From an uncultured Actinomyces sp. (lineage in GTDB: Bacteria > Actinomycetota > Actinomycetes > Actinomycetales > Actinomycetaceae), in the NCBI GenBank assembly GCA_937926195.1, contig CALEXZ010000149.1, positions 1-32,107 of the forward strand: a DNA stretch of 32,107 nucleotides, written 5' to 3'. The notes beneath the pieces were generated by a model, which did no database searches, was not told the DNA's origin, and saw only the letters and a list, made by a program, of their open reading frames with translations. The translations under genes and the position numbers were made by a program. This document shows, piece after piece, positions 1 through 8,427 of this stretch (its first letter is position 1; the number at the start of each line of letters is the position of its first letter).

Positions 1-74
1 GCATACTCCGATTCTCCTTGCTGAGACTCGGAACAAAACCCAGGACGCTTCAGGGCGAGAAGGTGCGCGAGGCC

Positions 75-296
75 ATGGTGGACCCGGTGCGTGGTGCGTG
101 GACGCACGCCCACCTGTGGATGAAGGCCAAGGACCTGGTGCTGCACACCGGCTACGAGTGGGACACCCGCCCACCCTTCCTGGACCGCATGAGCGCCTCC
201 GAGCAGGCCCACTGGATCACCGACGAGCTCACCCGCTTCCCCCGCACCCCCGAGCACACCCCCGACTGGTTGACTGAGGCCGACAGCGCGTCGTGA
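75..296 (+). CDS. Unrecognised short ORF at left edge, possibly the 3' end of a larger gene
   Basis: The reading frame is open from the window edge to the TGA at 294-296. Codons such as AGA, ACA and AAA before about position 45 do not look like this genome's coding sequence, while codons after it do. ATG 75 is therefore the chosen start, with TTG 18 and GTG 63 as in-frame alternatives. The 73-residue product is rich in Trp, His and acidic residues (WTHAHLWMKAKDL, GYEWDTRPP, HWITDELTRFP) and has no membrane segment or signal peptide. I do not recognise a family. It lies 135 nt upstream of the SWIM gene on the same strand, so it could be the last gene of a preceding unit or a leader of the cassette. 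A gene continuing off the left edge is not excluded. Confidence 0.45.
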   Translation: MVDPVRGAWTHAHLWMKAKDLVLHTGYEWDTRPPFLDRMSASEQAHWITDELTRFPRTPEHTPDWLTEADSAS

Positions 297-431
297 GGCC
301 ATCGGCTTGAGGGCCGCCCCGGCCACCCCCCCCGGGAGGCGGCGGCTGGACCCGGACGGTGGCCTCCGGTGGCGTCCACGAGCCCCGGATACTGGCACGG
401 CGTGAACAGGCCCGCGCTATCGTCTGCGCCC

Positions 432-1748
432 ATGGGGCACGCGTGGTCGGTGGAACGGGTCGAGGAGACCGCCCCGGACCAGGCGTCGGTCAACGCGGCC
501 CGCAAGCTCGCCAGGCCGGGCCCGTGGAACGACACCGGCATCACGGGTGACCTGCTGTGGGGCGCCTGCCAGGGCTCGGGCTCGACGCCGTACCGCACCG
601 TCGTCGACACCGCCTCACCCGCCTTCTCCTGCTCCTGCCCCAGCCGCAAGCGCCCGTGCAAGCACGTGCTCGCGCTGCTGCTCCTGTGGGTCCAGGGGCA
701 GGTCCAGGACACAGGCGAGATCGCACCTTTCGCCGCCGCGTGGGCCGACGCCCGTAAGGCCAGGGCCGCCAAGGCCGCTGCCAAGGCGGCCGCCGCAGCC
801 ACGCCCCAGGAACGTGACGAGCAGAAGGCGAGCGCCACCACCCGCGCCGCCCAGCGCGAGGCGCGGGTCAGCGCCGGCATGGCCGAGCTCGACCGCTTCC
901 TCGCCGACCAGGTCCGTGAGGGCCTCGCCACCCGTGCCGCCGACCGTCCCCAGCGCCTGGAGCGCATGGCCGCCCGCATGGTCGACGCGCAGGCCCCCGG
1001 CGTCGCGACCCGGCTGCGCGAGCTGGCACTCCTCCCCTCCACCGGAAACTGGCCGACCCGCGTCCTCGACGAGTACGGCTCCCTGCACCTGCTGGCCGCC
1101 GCCTGGGCCGGCCGCGACAGGCTCCCTGCGGACCTCGTTGAGACCGTCCGCGCCCACATCGGCTTCACCATCACGTCCGACGATGTGCGCGCCACGCCCG
1201 GCGTGCCTGACCGCTGGGCGGTGCTCGGCCGGCGCGACACCTGTGAGGGCAAGATGAGCGTGCGTCGCGTCTGGCTCTGGGGCCGTGAGACCGGGGCCCG
1301 CGCCCTCGTCCTGTCCTACGCCCACGGCGACGCCCCGCTCGACACCAGCCTGCTCCCGGGCACCGAGATCGACGCCGACCTCCACTTCTACCCCGGCCGC
1401 CTCCGGCTGCGCGCCCTCGTGGGCGACAGGCGCGCCGAGACGACTACCAGCACCGGTTGGGACCCTCTGGGCGGCAGTGTGGACGCCGCCGCAGCCCAGC
1501 TGCGTGAGGCCGTCGCCGCCGACCCCTGGTGCGAGACATGGCCGGTCGCCATCCACGGCCACCTCACCTGGCAGGGCCGCGCCTGGCTCGTCGCCGAGCG
1601 CGCTGTCCCGCTCCTCGGAAGAACGTACGACGCCAAGCAGCTCCTCGCCCAGGCAGGCACCGGTCCCACGACGGTCTTCGGCGAGCTGAGCGCGGACGGG
1701 CTGCTCCCCCTGGCCTTCCTCGACGATGGCACGGTCAGGCCGCTATGA
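432..1748 (+). CDS. SWIM zinc-finger protein, first gene of the MoxR-VWA cassette
   Basis: The product is 438 aa. The SWIM signature CxCx(n)CxH is visible as C67-x-C69-x6-C76-x-H78 in SCSCPSRKRPCKH. It follows a typical leader for this subfamily (ACQGSGSTPY, residues 46-54) and precedes a hydrophobic LALLLLW stretch. Residues 101-145 form an Ala/Lys/Arg-rich, probably helical linker, and the C-terminal 290 residues are a conserved-looking globular region. SWIM domains bind zinc and are implicated in DNA or protein binding; the actual partner is unknown. ATG 432 is preferred over GTG 369 and GTG 402 because family proteins begin close to the TAPDQASVNAARKLA segment; no strong ribosome-binding site decides it. 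The TGA stop overlaps the next ATG (ATGA at 1745-1748), which suggests translational coupling. A role as DNA- or substrate-binding adaptor of the cassette is inference. Confidence 0.88.
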   Translation: MGHAWSVERVEETAPDQASVNAARKLARPGPWNDTGITGDLLWGACQGSGSTPYRTVVDTASPAFSCSCPSRKRPCKHVLALLLLWVQGQVQDTGEIAPFAAAWADARKARAAKAAAKAAAAATPQERDEQKASATTRAAQREARVSAGMAELDRFLADQVREGLATRAADRPQRLERMAARMVDAQAPGVATRLRELALLPSTGNWPTRVLDEYGSLHLLAAAWAGRDRLPADLVETVRAHIGFTITSDDVRATPGVPDRWAVLGRRDTCEGKMSVRRVWLWGRETGARALVLSYAHGDAPLDTSLLPGTEIDADLHFYPGRLRLRALVGDRRAETTTSTGWDPLGGSVDAAAAQLREAVAADPWCETWPVAIHGHLTWQGRAWLVAERAVPLLGRTYDAKQLLAQAGTGPTTVFGELSADGLLPLAFLDDGTVRPL

Positions 1749-2969
1749 GACCGGACCAGGTCCTCAAGGCGGCACTCGTGGGCGGCCCCGCCCCCGAGCT
1801 GCTCGACGACGCCGCCCGCCACGCGGCTGCCCGCCGCGCCACCGTGCGCACCCGCCACCTCGATGCGCCCGCACCGGCTCCCGAGCAGGACCCCCACCAG
1901 CCGCCGCAGGCCTTCGTGGACGTCATGGACGAGGTCCTCTCCCACCCGCAGGCCGTGATCGCCCCGCTGGTCGTGGATGCGCTCCTCCTGCTGAGGCAGC
2001 GTGCGATGGTGCTGCCCACCCGGCTGCTCGTCCCCGTCATCAGCGTCGCCAGCGCGTGCCCGGAGGTCGCCTCGGCGCTGCCGCCGGTCCTGGGTGCCCG
2101 CGGCAGGTGGCTCATCGGCCTCGACCCCACCTGGATGCGGGGTAGGGGCGTCACCACGCCCGCACCCGCCGACTGGGACGAGGGCACCATGGCCGAGCGC
2201 GTCGCCTGGCTGCGCCTCCTGCGTCAGACCGATCCCGACGCCGGGCGGGCCCTCGTCGCCAGCGCGGGCAGGGAGAAGGCCGACGACCGCGTCCGCTTCG
2301 TCGAGGCGCTGGAGACCGGCCTGGGCCCCGCCGGAGGAGGCCGTGGCGGCCGACCACCACGCCGCCGTCGTCGACGTCTCGCCGGGTCCCGCCGGGCGCC
2401 TGGCGGCCGTGGCCGGTGTCATGCCCCCGCACCGCTGGGCCGAGCTCGGCCTGAGCGTCGCCGAGCTGGACTCCAGGCTCCTCCTCGATGACGAGCCCGT
2501 CGACGTCACCGACGCCCTCATCAACGCCGTGCTCCGCTGGAAGGACGTCGACGCCGCCCGCGCCCTGCTCGCCCGGCACGCCGACCCGAGGCTCGCGCTG
2601 CTCCTGCCGCCCGGTGAGCGTGACGTCGTCATGGAGCAGGTCATCCGCGCCGCCACGGTTGAGAAGTTCGCGTGCCTGTGCGCCCAGCTCGGCGAGCACC
2701 CGGACCTGACGCTCACCCCGGGTGCGGCCGAGGCGATCCTCGACGGCGTGGCCGCGTGCATCACGCACAGGCGGCGTATCCCACCCAGCGCACCTCGCCT
2801 CCTGGTCCACGGCGTCGCCCCCGGGCAGGCGTCGCGGGTCCTCTCACGCCTCACGGCCCTGTCCCGCAACGTGGACATCCCCCACCTGGGGCAACGCAGC
2901 CTCGGCGAGGCCGTCACCGCCCTCACGTTCCGTCAGCGTATCCACGAGTCCATGAAGGAGTCCCGATGA
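1745..2969 (+). pseudogene. DUF5691-type protein, disrupted by a frame change near 2330
   Basis: Translation from ATG 1745 gives a family-like N-terminal half (RPDQVLKAALVGG, then WDEGTMAERVAWLRLLRQTD, then EALETGLGPA). Past about 2330 the frame becomes Arg-rich nonsense and stops at 2491. A good coding frame resumes in the +1 frame (EEAVAADHHAAVVDV, GVMPPHRWAELGLS) and runs to the TGA at 2967-2969. Deleting one G within 2331-2340 would rejoin the two as GPAEEAV. Relative to full DUF5691 proteins as I remember them, roughly 80-90 central residues also seem to be missing, so one deletion of 3n+2 nt could explain both features. The two parts total about 407 codons. The 3' end still overlaps the moxR start (ATGA). 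Codon use is intact on both sides, so the change is recent, a sequencing error, or a recoding site. The family name is from memory; the biochemical role is unknown. Confidence 0.75.
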
Positions 2970-4045
2970 CCCAGTCCGTGCTTCGCCCGCACGCTGAGCA
3001 GGCCTTCGCCCACGAGCTTCGCGCGCTCGCCGAGGTCGACGACCGGCCGCGCCCAGCGAGCTGGAAGCTGTCGCCCTGGGCGGTCGTGCAGTACCTCATG
3101 GGTGCGACGCTGAGCGACGGGACCGTCATCACCCCGAAGTACGTCGGCAACCGGCGGCTCATCGAGGTGGCCGTGGCGACACTGGCCACGGACCGTGCGC
3201 TCCTGCTGCTGGGCGTGCCGGGCACCGCCAAGTCGTGGGTCTCGGAGCACCTGGCGGCGGCCATCTCCGGCGACTCGACGCTGCTGGTCCAGGGCACCGC
3301 GGGCACCGCCGAGGAGGCCGTGCGCTACGGCTGGAACTACGCCCGCCTGCTCGCCGAAGGACCCTCGCCGGCGGCGCTCGTGCCCTCACCGGTCATGACG
3401 GCGATGGAGCGCGGTGCCATCGCCCGCGTCGAGGAGCTGACCCGTATGCCCTCCGACGTGCAGGACGGCATGATCACGGTGCTCAGCGAGAAGACGCTGC
3501 CCGTGCCCGAGCTGGGCACCGAGGTCCAGGCCCGTGCCGGGTTCAACCTCATCGCCACCGCCAACGACCGGGACCGCGGCGTCAACGCCCTGTCCAGCGC
3601 CCTGCGGCGACGCTTCAACACTGTCGTCCTGCCGCTGCCGTCCAGCGCCGAGGAGGAGCTGCAGATCGTCACCAAGCGTGTCGCCGAGCTGGGACGCTCC
3701 CTGGAGCTGCCCGACGTCGGTGACGCCCTGGCCGAGATCCGCCGTGTCGTCACCGTGTTCCGTGAGCTGCGGCAGGGGCACACCGAGGACAGTACGACCT
3801 CCCTCAAGTCCCCGTCGGCCACCCTCAGCGCCGCTGAGGCCATTTCCGTGGTCACCAGCGGGCTGGCGCTGTCGGCACACTTCGGCGACGGCGTGCTGCG
3901 CGCCGAGGACGTCGCGGCGGGCATCGTCGGGGCCGTCGTCAAGGACCCCGTCGCTGATGAGGTGATCTGGCAGGAGTACCTCCAGACCGTGGTGCGCGAG
4001 CGCTCCGACTGGAAGGACTTCTACCGCGCCTGCCGCCAGGTGTAG
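2966..4045 (+). CDS. MoxR-family AAA+ ATPase
   Basis: The product is 359 aa, about the usual MoxR length. Walker A is GVPGTAKS (83-90), preceded by LLLLG. A Walker B-like region with acidic IARVEEL (152-158) follows, then sensor 1 as IATAND (196-201) and an arginine-finger segment ALRRRF (212-217). The C-terminal lid helices end at ACRQV. MoxR proteins are cytoplasmic hexameric ATPases that use ATP to remodel or load metal onto partner proteins, usually together with a VWA protein encoded nearby; that partner is encoded at 6185. The ATG overlaps the stop of the DUF5691 gene (ATGA at 2966-2969) with GAAGGAG at 2954-2960 as ribosome-binding site. The spacing to the next gene is 4 nt. Identification as MoxR is firm; the substrate is unknown. 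Confidence 0.92.
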   Translation: MTQSVLRPHAEQAFAHELRALAEVDDRPRPASWKLSPWAVVQYLMGATLSDGTVITPKYVGNRRLIEVAVATLATDRALLLLGVPGTAKSWVSEHLAAAISGDSTLLVQGTAGTAEEAVRYGWNYARLLAEGPSPAALVPSPVMTAMERGAIARVEELTRMPSDVQDGMITVLSEKTLPVPELGTEVQARAGFNLIATANDRDRGVNALSSALRRRFNTVVLPLPSSAEEELQIVTKRVAELGRSLELPDVGDALAEIRRVVTVFRELRQGHTEDSTTSLKSPSATLSAAEAISVVTSGLALSAHFGDGVLRAEDVAAGIVGAVVKDPVADEVIWQEYLQTVVRERSDWKDFYRACRQV

Positions 4046-4049
4046 CCGC

Positions 4050-6188
4050 ATGGGCGAGGTACGCGTCTTCGGCATCCGCCACCACGGGCCGGGCTCGGCC
4101 CGGTCACTGGTGCGGGCCCTCGACGAGCTCGATCCGGACGCCGTGCTCATCGAGGGCCCGGCCGACGCCGACCAGGTGCTGGGTCACCTGCCCGGTCTCA
4201 CGCCGCCTGTCGCGCTGCTCGCCTGGGCGAGCGACGAGCCGTCGCGCGCCGCCTTCTGGCCCTTCGCCGCCTTCTCGCCCGAGTGGCAGGCGCTGACCTG
4301 GGCCGCACGGCACGCCCGCCCTGCGTCCTTCATCGACCTGCCCAGCTCTCTGTCCCTGGCCGCCGACCGCGACGAGCGGACCCGACGCGACGACCCCCTC
4401 GCCCTGCTCGCCGAGTCCGCGGGCTACGACGACCCCGAGCGCTGGTGGGAGGACCTCGTCGAGCAGCGCGACGAGGACGTCTTCGACGTCGTCGCCGAGG
4501 CCATGGCGGCCGTGCGCGAGGAGCTCGAGGACGACGAGGAGACCCTCGTCCGCGAGGCCCACATGCGCAAGGCCCTGCGCGCCGCCAGGCGCGCGCACGA
4601 GACGGTCGCCGTCGTGTGCGGGGCGTACCACGTGCCAGCGCTGACGGCGAAGGTGACGGCCACCGCCGACAACGCGCGGCTCAAGGGCCTAACAAAAGTC
4701 AGGACCCAGGTGACGTGGGTGCCGTGGACGCACGGGCGCCTGGCCTCGTGGTCCGGTTACGGCGCCGGCGTCCGCTCGCCCGGCTGGTACCACCACCTGT
4801 TCACCTACCCCGACCACCCCGTCGAGCGCTGGCTCACGCACGTCGGCTCGGTGCTGCGCGACAACGACCTGCCCACGTCCTCGGCGCACGTCATCGAGGG
4901 CGTCCGGCTAGCCGACATGCTCGCCGTCCTGCGCGGCCGGCCCATGCCCGGCCTGACGGAGGTACAGGAGGCGACACTGGCCGTGCTGTGCGAGGGCAGC
5001 GACCTGGCGCTCGACCTCGTCACCCGCGAGGCGATCGTCGGCGAGCTGTTGGGCGCGGTCTCCGACGACGTGCCCCGCACCCCCTTCGACGCCGACCTCA
5101 CCGCCACCGCTCGTCGGCTCCGCCTCAAGCAGGCTCCGACCGGCAAGGAGCTCTCGCTCGACCTGCGCAAGGACACCGACCTGGCAAGGTCGAGGTTCCT
5201 GCGTCGCCTGCGACTGCTGGGGATCGACTGGGGCAGCCTCACCGGGACGGCCAGCACCGGCACCTTCCGGGAGACCTGGCGTCTGGAGTGGAAGCCGGAG
5301 TACGCCGTCGCCGTCATTGACGCCTCACGCTGGGGCAACACCGTCCAGGCCGCCGCCACCGCCCGCGTCCTGGACGACACCGCGGTCCTGGCCGGGGTGA
5401 CGCGCGGCATCGAGGCCGCCCTGGTGGCCGACCTGCCCGCCGCCATGCCCGAGCTGTTGCGGCTGCTGGACCAGCGGGCGGCCGCGGAGACCGACGTCGC
5501 CCAGCTGCTGGAGGCCCTGCCCGAGCTGGTCAACGCCCACCGCTACGGTGACGTCCGCGGCACCGACACCGGCCGCCTGGGCGACGTCGTCGAGGCGCTG
5601 CTGGGGCGCGCCTGCGCCGGGCTGCCGACCGCCGTCGGCGGGCTCGCACCGGAGGAGGGCGCGCGCTACCGCAGGCTCATCGACGCGGCGACCGCCGCCG
5701 TCGGGCTGCTGGGCGAGGAGCCCCGGGCGCTGTGGCACTCCACCCTGCGGGGGCTGCTGAAGCGCCACGACCTACCCGGCCTGCTCGCCGGACGCCTCGT
5801 GAGGCTGCTGTTCGACGCCGGCGAGCTCACCGTCGAGGACGTGGCCGAGCGGCTGTCACTGGCCCTGTCCAGTGGGCACCCGCCGAAGGAGCAGGCCGCA
5901 TGGGCTGAGGGCGTGCTCGCGGGCAACGCCCTGCTGCTGCTGCACACCCCGAGCCTGCTGCGGGTGATCGACACGTGGCTGATCGGCCTGCCGGGCGAGC
6001 AGTTCACCGACGTGCTGCCCGTCGTACGTCGCGCCTTCGGCGGCTGGGAGCCCCCGGAACGCCAGGCGCTGGCCTCACGGGTGCGCCACCTGGACCGCGA
6101 CGACGACGCCGTCGAGGAGGATCTGGACATGACAGAGATGGCGGTGGTGCTCGCCGTCGTGGACGAGATCCTGGAGGCGGCGCGATGA
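4050..6188 (+). CDS. DUF5682-type protein, possible TIKI/TraB-EreA-like hydrolase
   Basis: The product is 712 aa, begins directly with GEVRVFGIRHHGPGSARS, and has no signal peptide. Residues 1-200 carry a pattern that recalls the TIKI/TraB/EreA-ChaN superfamily: paired histidines H11-H12 in IRHHGPG, E35 in LIEGPADAD, and a distal VVCGAYHVPAL with H194 after a long acidic helical stretch (DDEETLVREAHMRKALRAARRAHE). The remaining 500 residues are mostly helical, with Leu-rich repeats of helices but no named motif. In the superfamily such His/Glu residues support metal-dependent hydrolysis; assigning that activity here is inference. The gene sits between moxR and the VWA gene, starts 4 nt after moxR and overlaps the VWA start by ATGA (6185-6188). 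A cytoplasmic location and action as substrate or effector of the MoxR-VWA pair are plausible. Confidence 0.8.
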   Translation: MGEVRVFGIRHHGPGSARSLVRALDELDPDAVLIEGPADADQVLGHLPGLTPPVALLAWASDEPSRAAFWPFAAFSPEWQALTWAARHARPASFIDLPSSLSLAADRDERTRRDDPLALLAESAGYDDPERWWEDLVEQRDEDVFDVVAEAMAAVREELEDDEETLVREAHMRKALRAARRAHETVAVVCGAYHVPALTAKVTATADNARLKGLTKVRTQVTWVPWTHGRLASWSGYGAGVRSPGWYHHLFTYPDHPVERWLTHVGSVLRDNDLPTSSAHVIEGVRLADMLAVLRGRPMPGLTEVQEATLAVLCEGSDLALDLVTREAIVGELLGAVSDDVPRTPFDADLTATARRLRLKQAPTGKELSLDLRKDTDLARSRFLRRLRLLGIDWGSLTGTASTGTFRETWRLEWKPEYAVAVIDASRWGNTVQAAATARVLDDTAVLAGVTRGIEAALVADLPAAMPELLRLLDQRAAAETDVAQLLEALPELVNAHRYGDVRGTDTGRLGDVVEALLGRACAGLPTAVGGLAPEEGARYRRLIDAATAAVGLLGEEPRALWHSTLRGLLKRHDLPGLLAGRLVRLLFDAGELTVEDVAERLSLALSSGHPPKEQAAWAEGVLAGNALLLLHTPSLLRVIDTWLIGLPGEQFTDVLPVVRRAFGGWEPPERQALASRVRHLDRDDDAVEEDLDMTEMAVVLAVVDEILEAAR

Positions 6189-7348
6189 CCGACGAACGTG
6201 AGCGGCGGTGGCGGCTGGCGCTGGGAGCCGCGCCCAGTGGGCGGACGGACGCACTGAGCGCGCAGGACGCGGCGATGGACGCGGCCCTGGCCGTGCTGTA
6301 CGACAACGACGGCAGCGGGGCCGGGGGCAGGACGCGGCGCGGCGGTGGGCTCGGCCGGTCGGCGCCGCGGGTCGCGCGCTGGCTGGGCGACATCCGCACC
6401 TACTTCCCCACGAGCGTCGTCCAGGTCATGCAGGCCGATGCCATCGACCGTCTCGGGCTCAACCAGCTGCTGCTGGAGCCGGAGATGCTGGACAGCGTCG
6501 AGTCGGACGTGCACCTCGTGGCGACCCTGGTCAACCTGGGTCGGGTCATGCCCGAGAAGGCGAAGGCCAGCGCCCGTCAGGTGGTCGCCACGGTCGTCGC
6601 TCAGGTGGAGGAGAAGCTGGCCGACAAGGTCGTCCAGGCGGTACGGGGGGCCTTGAACCGGGCGGCGCGCACGAACCGGCCCAGGCTCAACGACATCAAC
6701 TGGTCGCGCACCATCGCGGCGAACCTGGGCAACTACCTGCCCGAGCTGGGCACCGTCGTCCCGGAGCGCCTCATCGGGTACGGCCGCCAGCAGACGGGCG
6801 TCCAGCGCGAGATCGTGCTCGTCGTCGACCAGTCCGGCTCGATGGCGACGTCGGTGGTCTACGCCAGCATCTTCGCGGCTGTGCTGGCGTCGATCACAAC
6901 TATCAAGACGCACCTCGTCGTCTACGACACGGCGGTCGTGGACCTGACCGAGCAGCTGAGCGACCCGGTCGACGTCATCTTCGGCACCCAGCTCGGCGGC
7001 GGCACCGACACCAGCAAGGCGCTGGCGTACTGCGAGAACCTGGTGCAGCGCCCGCACGAGACGGTCATGGTGCTCATCAGCGACCTGTACGACTTCGACC
7101 GCACGCAGATGCTGCGCCGAATGGCCGAGTTCCAGCAGCAGGGCGTCACGCTGGTCACCCTCCTGGCGCTGGACGACAACGGCACGCCCAGCTTCGACCA
7201 CGACGTCGCGAGCACCCTGGCGTCGATGGGCGTCCCGGCCTTCGCGTGCACCCCGGACGCCTTCCCGGAGATGATCGCGCTGGCGATCACTAAGGGCGAC
7301 CTGACGGGCTGGGCGTCAACGGAGAAGGTCGCGGCCGCCGTCGGCTGA
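6185..7348 (+). CDS. VWA-domain protein, MoxR partner
   Basis: The product is 387 aa. Residues 1-205 are a helical N-terminal region (including FPTSVVQVMQADAIDRLGL and PEKAKASARQVVA). A von Willebrand A domain follows, with the MIDAS motif DQSGSM (215-220), the downstream threonine of GGGTDTS (271-277) and the acidic ISDLYD (298-303). This MIDAS set is complete, so Mg2+-dependent ligand binding is expected. There is no signal peptide or membrane helix, so it is cytoplasmic, like other VWA proteins encoded with MoxR ATPases. ATG 6185 overlaps the DUF5682 stop by 4 nt, which fixes the start. It is the last gene of the cassette; the following 121 nt contain no clear intrinsic terminator. Which protein the MIDAS site binds is unknown; the DUF5682 or SWIM product is a reasonable guess. 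Confidence 0.9.
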   Translation: MTDERERRWRLALGAAPSGRTDALSAQDAAMDAALAVLYDNDGSGAGGRTRRGGGLGRSAPRVARWLGDIRTYFPTSVVQVMQADAIDRLGLNQLLLEPEMLDSVESDVHLVATLVNLGRVMPEKAKASARQVVATVVAQVEEKLADKVVQAVRGALNRAARTNRPRLNDINWSRTIAANLGNYLPELGTVVPERLIGYGRQQTGVQREIVLVVDQSGSMATSVVYASIFAAVLASITTIKTHLVVYDTAVVDLTEQLSDPVDVIFGTQLGGGTDTSKALAYCENLVQRPHETVMVLISDLYDFDRTQMLRRMAEFQQQGVTLVTLLALDDNGTPSFDHDVASTLASMGVPAFACTPDAFPEMIALAITKGDLTGWASTEKVAAAVG

Positions 7349-7390
7349 TCCGCGCCGCGGCCCCGAGTGCGCCCAGGACCGGCTGGTAGC

Positions 7391-7403
7391 GTCCGAATCG
7401 GAC
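7391..7403. promoter_or_regulatory. Palindrome upstream of DUF805 copy 1
   Basis: GTCCGAATCGGAC is a perfect dyad (GTCCGA, central A, TCGGAC) located 67 nt upstream of the GTG start of the first DUF805 gene. It is short enough to be chance in GC-rich DNA but sits where an operator would be expected. Confidence 0.2.
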
Positions 7404-7469
7404 CGGCTTGTCCCTCGACGCAGGGAGGTTCAGCCGTCACAGGAGCCGCCACAACAACGAGGAGATGAC

Positions 7470-8036
7470 GTGCAGCCTCCCATGGGATACCCCACCTACC
7501 CGAACCCCGGGTACCCGCCGGGGCCCGGATACGCCGCGTACCCGACCCCCGGACACGCCGCGTTCCCGAACTCCACGGCCTATGCAAACGGCGGTATGCC
7601 GTGGATTCCCCCGCACCTCGCCGCCGACTACTCTGCAGGCTTCGGCACCGCCGTCAAGCGGACCCTCTCGCGGGCCGTGCGGTTTCGCGGGATGGCCTCC
7701 CGCCGCGAGTTCTGGTTCTCGTACCTCGCCTATTGGCTGCTCATCATCCCGTCGGCGGCCAGCCTCGGGCTCCTGCTGTGGGCTTACGAGTCCTACGGCG
7801 CCCCGCTCGTTCTCGACATCGTGACCGTGACCGTCCTTGTCGTCATCTTCGTCGTCTACATCATCAGCGGCCTCAGCCTGATGTCGGCGGCGGTCCAGCG
7901 CCTCCACGACGGCGGGAGGTCGGGGGCATGGATCCTCATCGCGTTCGTCCCCGTGGCCGGCGGCATCATCCTTCTTGTGCTCCTCGCGCAGGAGACGCGC
8001 CCGTGGCTGTGGCGTCCCGAGTGGGTGACGGGCTGA
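7470..8036 (+). CDS. DUF805 membrane protein, copy 1
   Basis: The product is 188 aa. Residues 1-50 are a Tyr/Pro/Gly-rich, probably disordered tail (repeats of the YP and PGY type). A DUF805 domain follows, with the signature FRGMASRREFWFSYLAYW, four hydrophobic segments, the conserved RLHDGGRSGAW loop and a C-terminal RPWLWRPEW. DUF805 proteins are small integral membrane proteins of unknown function. GTG 7470 is chosen because GAGGAG (7459-7464) lies 5 nt upstream and the downstream paralog starts in the same way (gacGTGCA). Copy 1 is followed by a decayed copy and then by copy 2, so this is a tandem expansion. Regulation is not visible beyond a 13-nt palindrome upstream at 7391-7403. Confidence 0.88.
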   Translation: MQPPMGYPTYPNPGYPPGPGYAAYPTPGHAAFPNSTAYANGGMPWIPPHLAADYSAGFGTAVKRTLSRAVRFRGMASRREFWFSYLAYWLLIIPSAASLGLLLWAYESYGAPLVLDIVTVTVLVVIFVVYIISGLSLMSAAVQRLHDGGRSGAWILIAFVPVAGGIILLVLLAQETRPWLWRPEWVTG

Positions 8037-8042
8037 GCGGGT

Positions 8043-8361
8043 CCCGTGCCGCGAGCTCCGGCTCTCCTGTCTCGCATGGCGGACAAAGGATGGGATAGTT
8101 GTATCCCTTGACCTGATGATGCTGAGGAGCTATGCGGCCCTGGAGCGCTCGCTGGTCGGTGACGTCCTTGACGTCGTCATCCTCGTGAGCCGTCGCACCG
8201 TCTGTCTCGTATCGGTGGCGGTCCGGCCCCTCCACGACGGCGGGCGGCCGGGGTGGCGGCTGCTCCTCGACCTCGTTCCCAACGCGGGTATCGCCGTCCA
8301 TGTGCTCGTCTGCATGGAGACTCCTCCTCGGCTGCGGCGCCCGCTGCGGGTGCCCGACTGA
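8043..8361 (+). pseudogene. Decayed DUF805 copy between two intact copies
   Basis: From 8050 a single frame reads RELRLSCLAWRT, degenerate against REFWFSYLA of the intact copies. It runs on to RPLHDGGRPGWRLLLDLVPN, matching the RLHDGGRSGWWLLLCLIP loop, and closes with METPPRLRRPLRVPD, matching the LEPRPWLWRPRW end of copy 2. The TGA is at 8359-8361. Upstream, TCCCGT at 8043 matches the SRR codons but carries a 2-nt insertion relative to them. The Tyr/Pro-rich N-terminus, the start region and part of the membrane segments are missing or strongly diverged, and key aromatic residues are lost. An internal ATG at 8116 would give 81 aa, but there is no good reason to think it is functional. The fragment lies directly after copy 1 and 66 nt before copy 2, so it looks like a remnant of tandem duplication. 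Confidence 0.7.
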
Positions 8362-8427
8362 CCAGTACTCGCCCGTGCCGATATGGTGACTCAGCGTTCC
8401 CAGGACGAGTGACGATGAGGAGACGAC

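Noticed and set aside
152..1252. Long minus-strand ORF (366 codons) opposite the SWIM gene
   Set aside because: It is Arg/Ser/Ala-rich with no motif and lies antisense to a gene with a clear SWIM signature; it is a shadow ORF of GC-rich DNA.
2333..2345. GGAGGAGG followed by GTG as a real internal start for the 3' half of the DUF5691 gene
   Set aside because: The distance from GGAGGAGG to GTG 2343 is only 2 nt, too short for normal initiation.
1388..2926. 512-codon minus-strand ORF across the DUF5691 gene
   Set aside because: Its composition is Arg/Gly/Ala-rich and it has no motif; the plus-strand frames show family-like protein and operon coupling.
5666..7201. 511-codon minus-strand ORF opposite the DUF5682/VWA genes
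   Set aside because: No motif; the opposite strand has a complete VWA domain and ATGA coupling.
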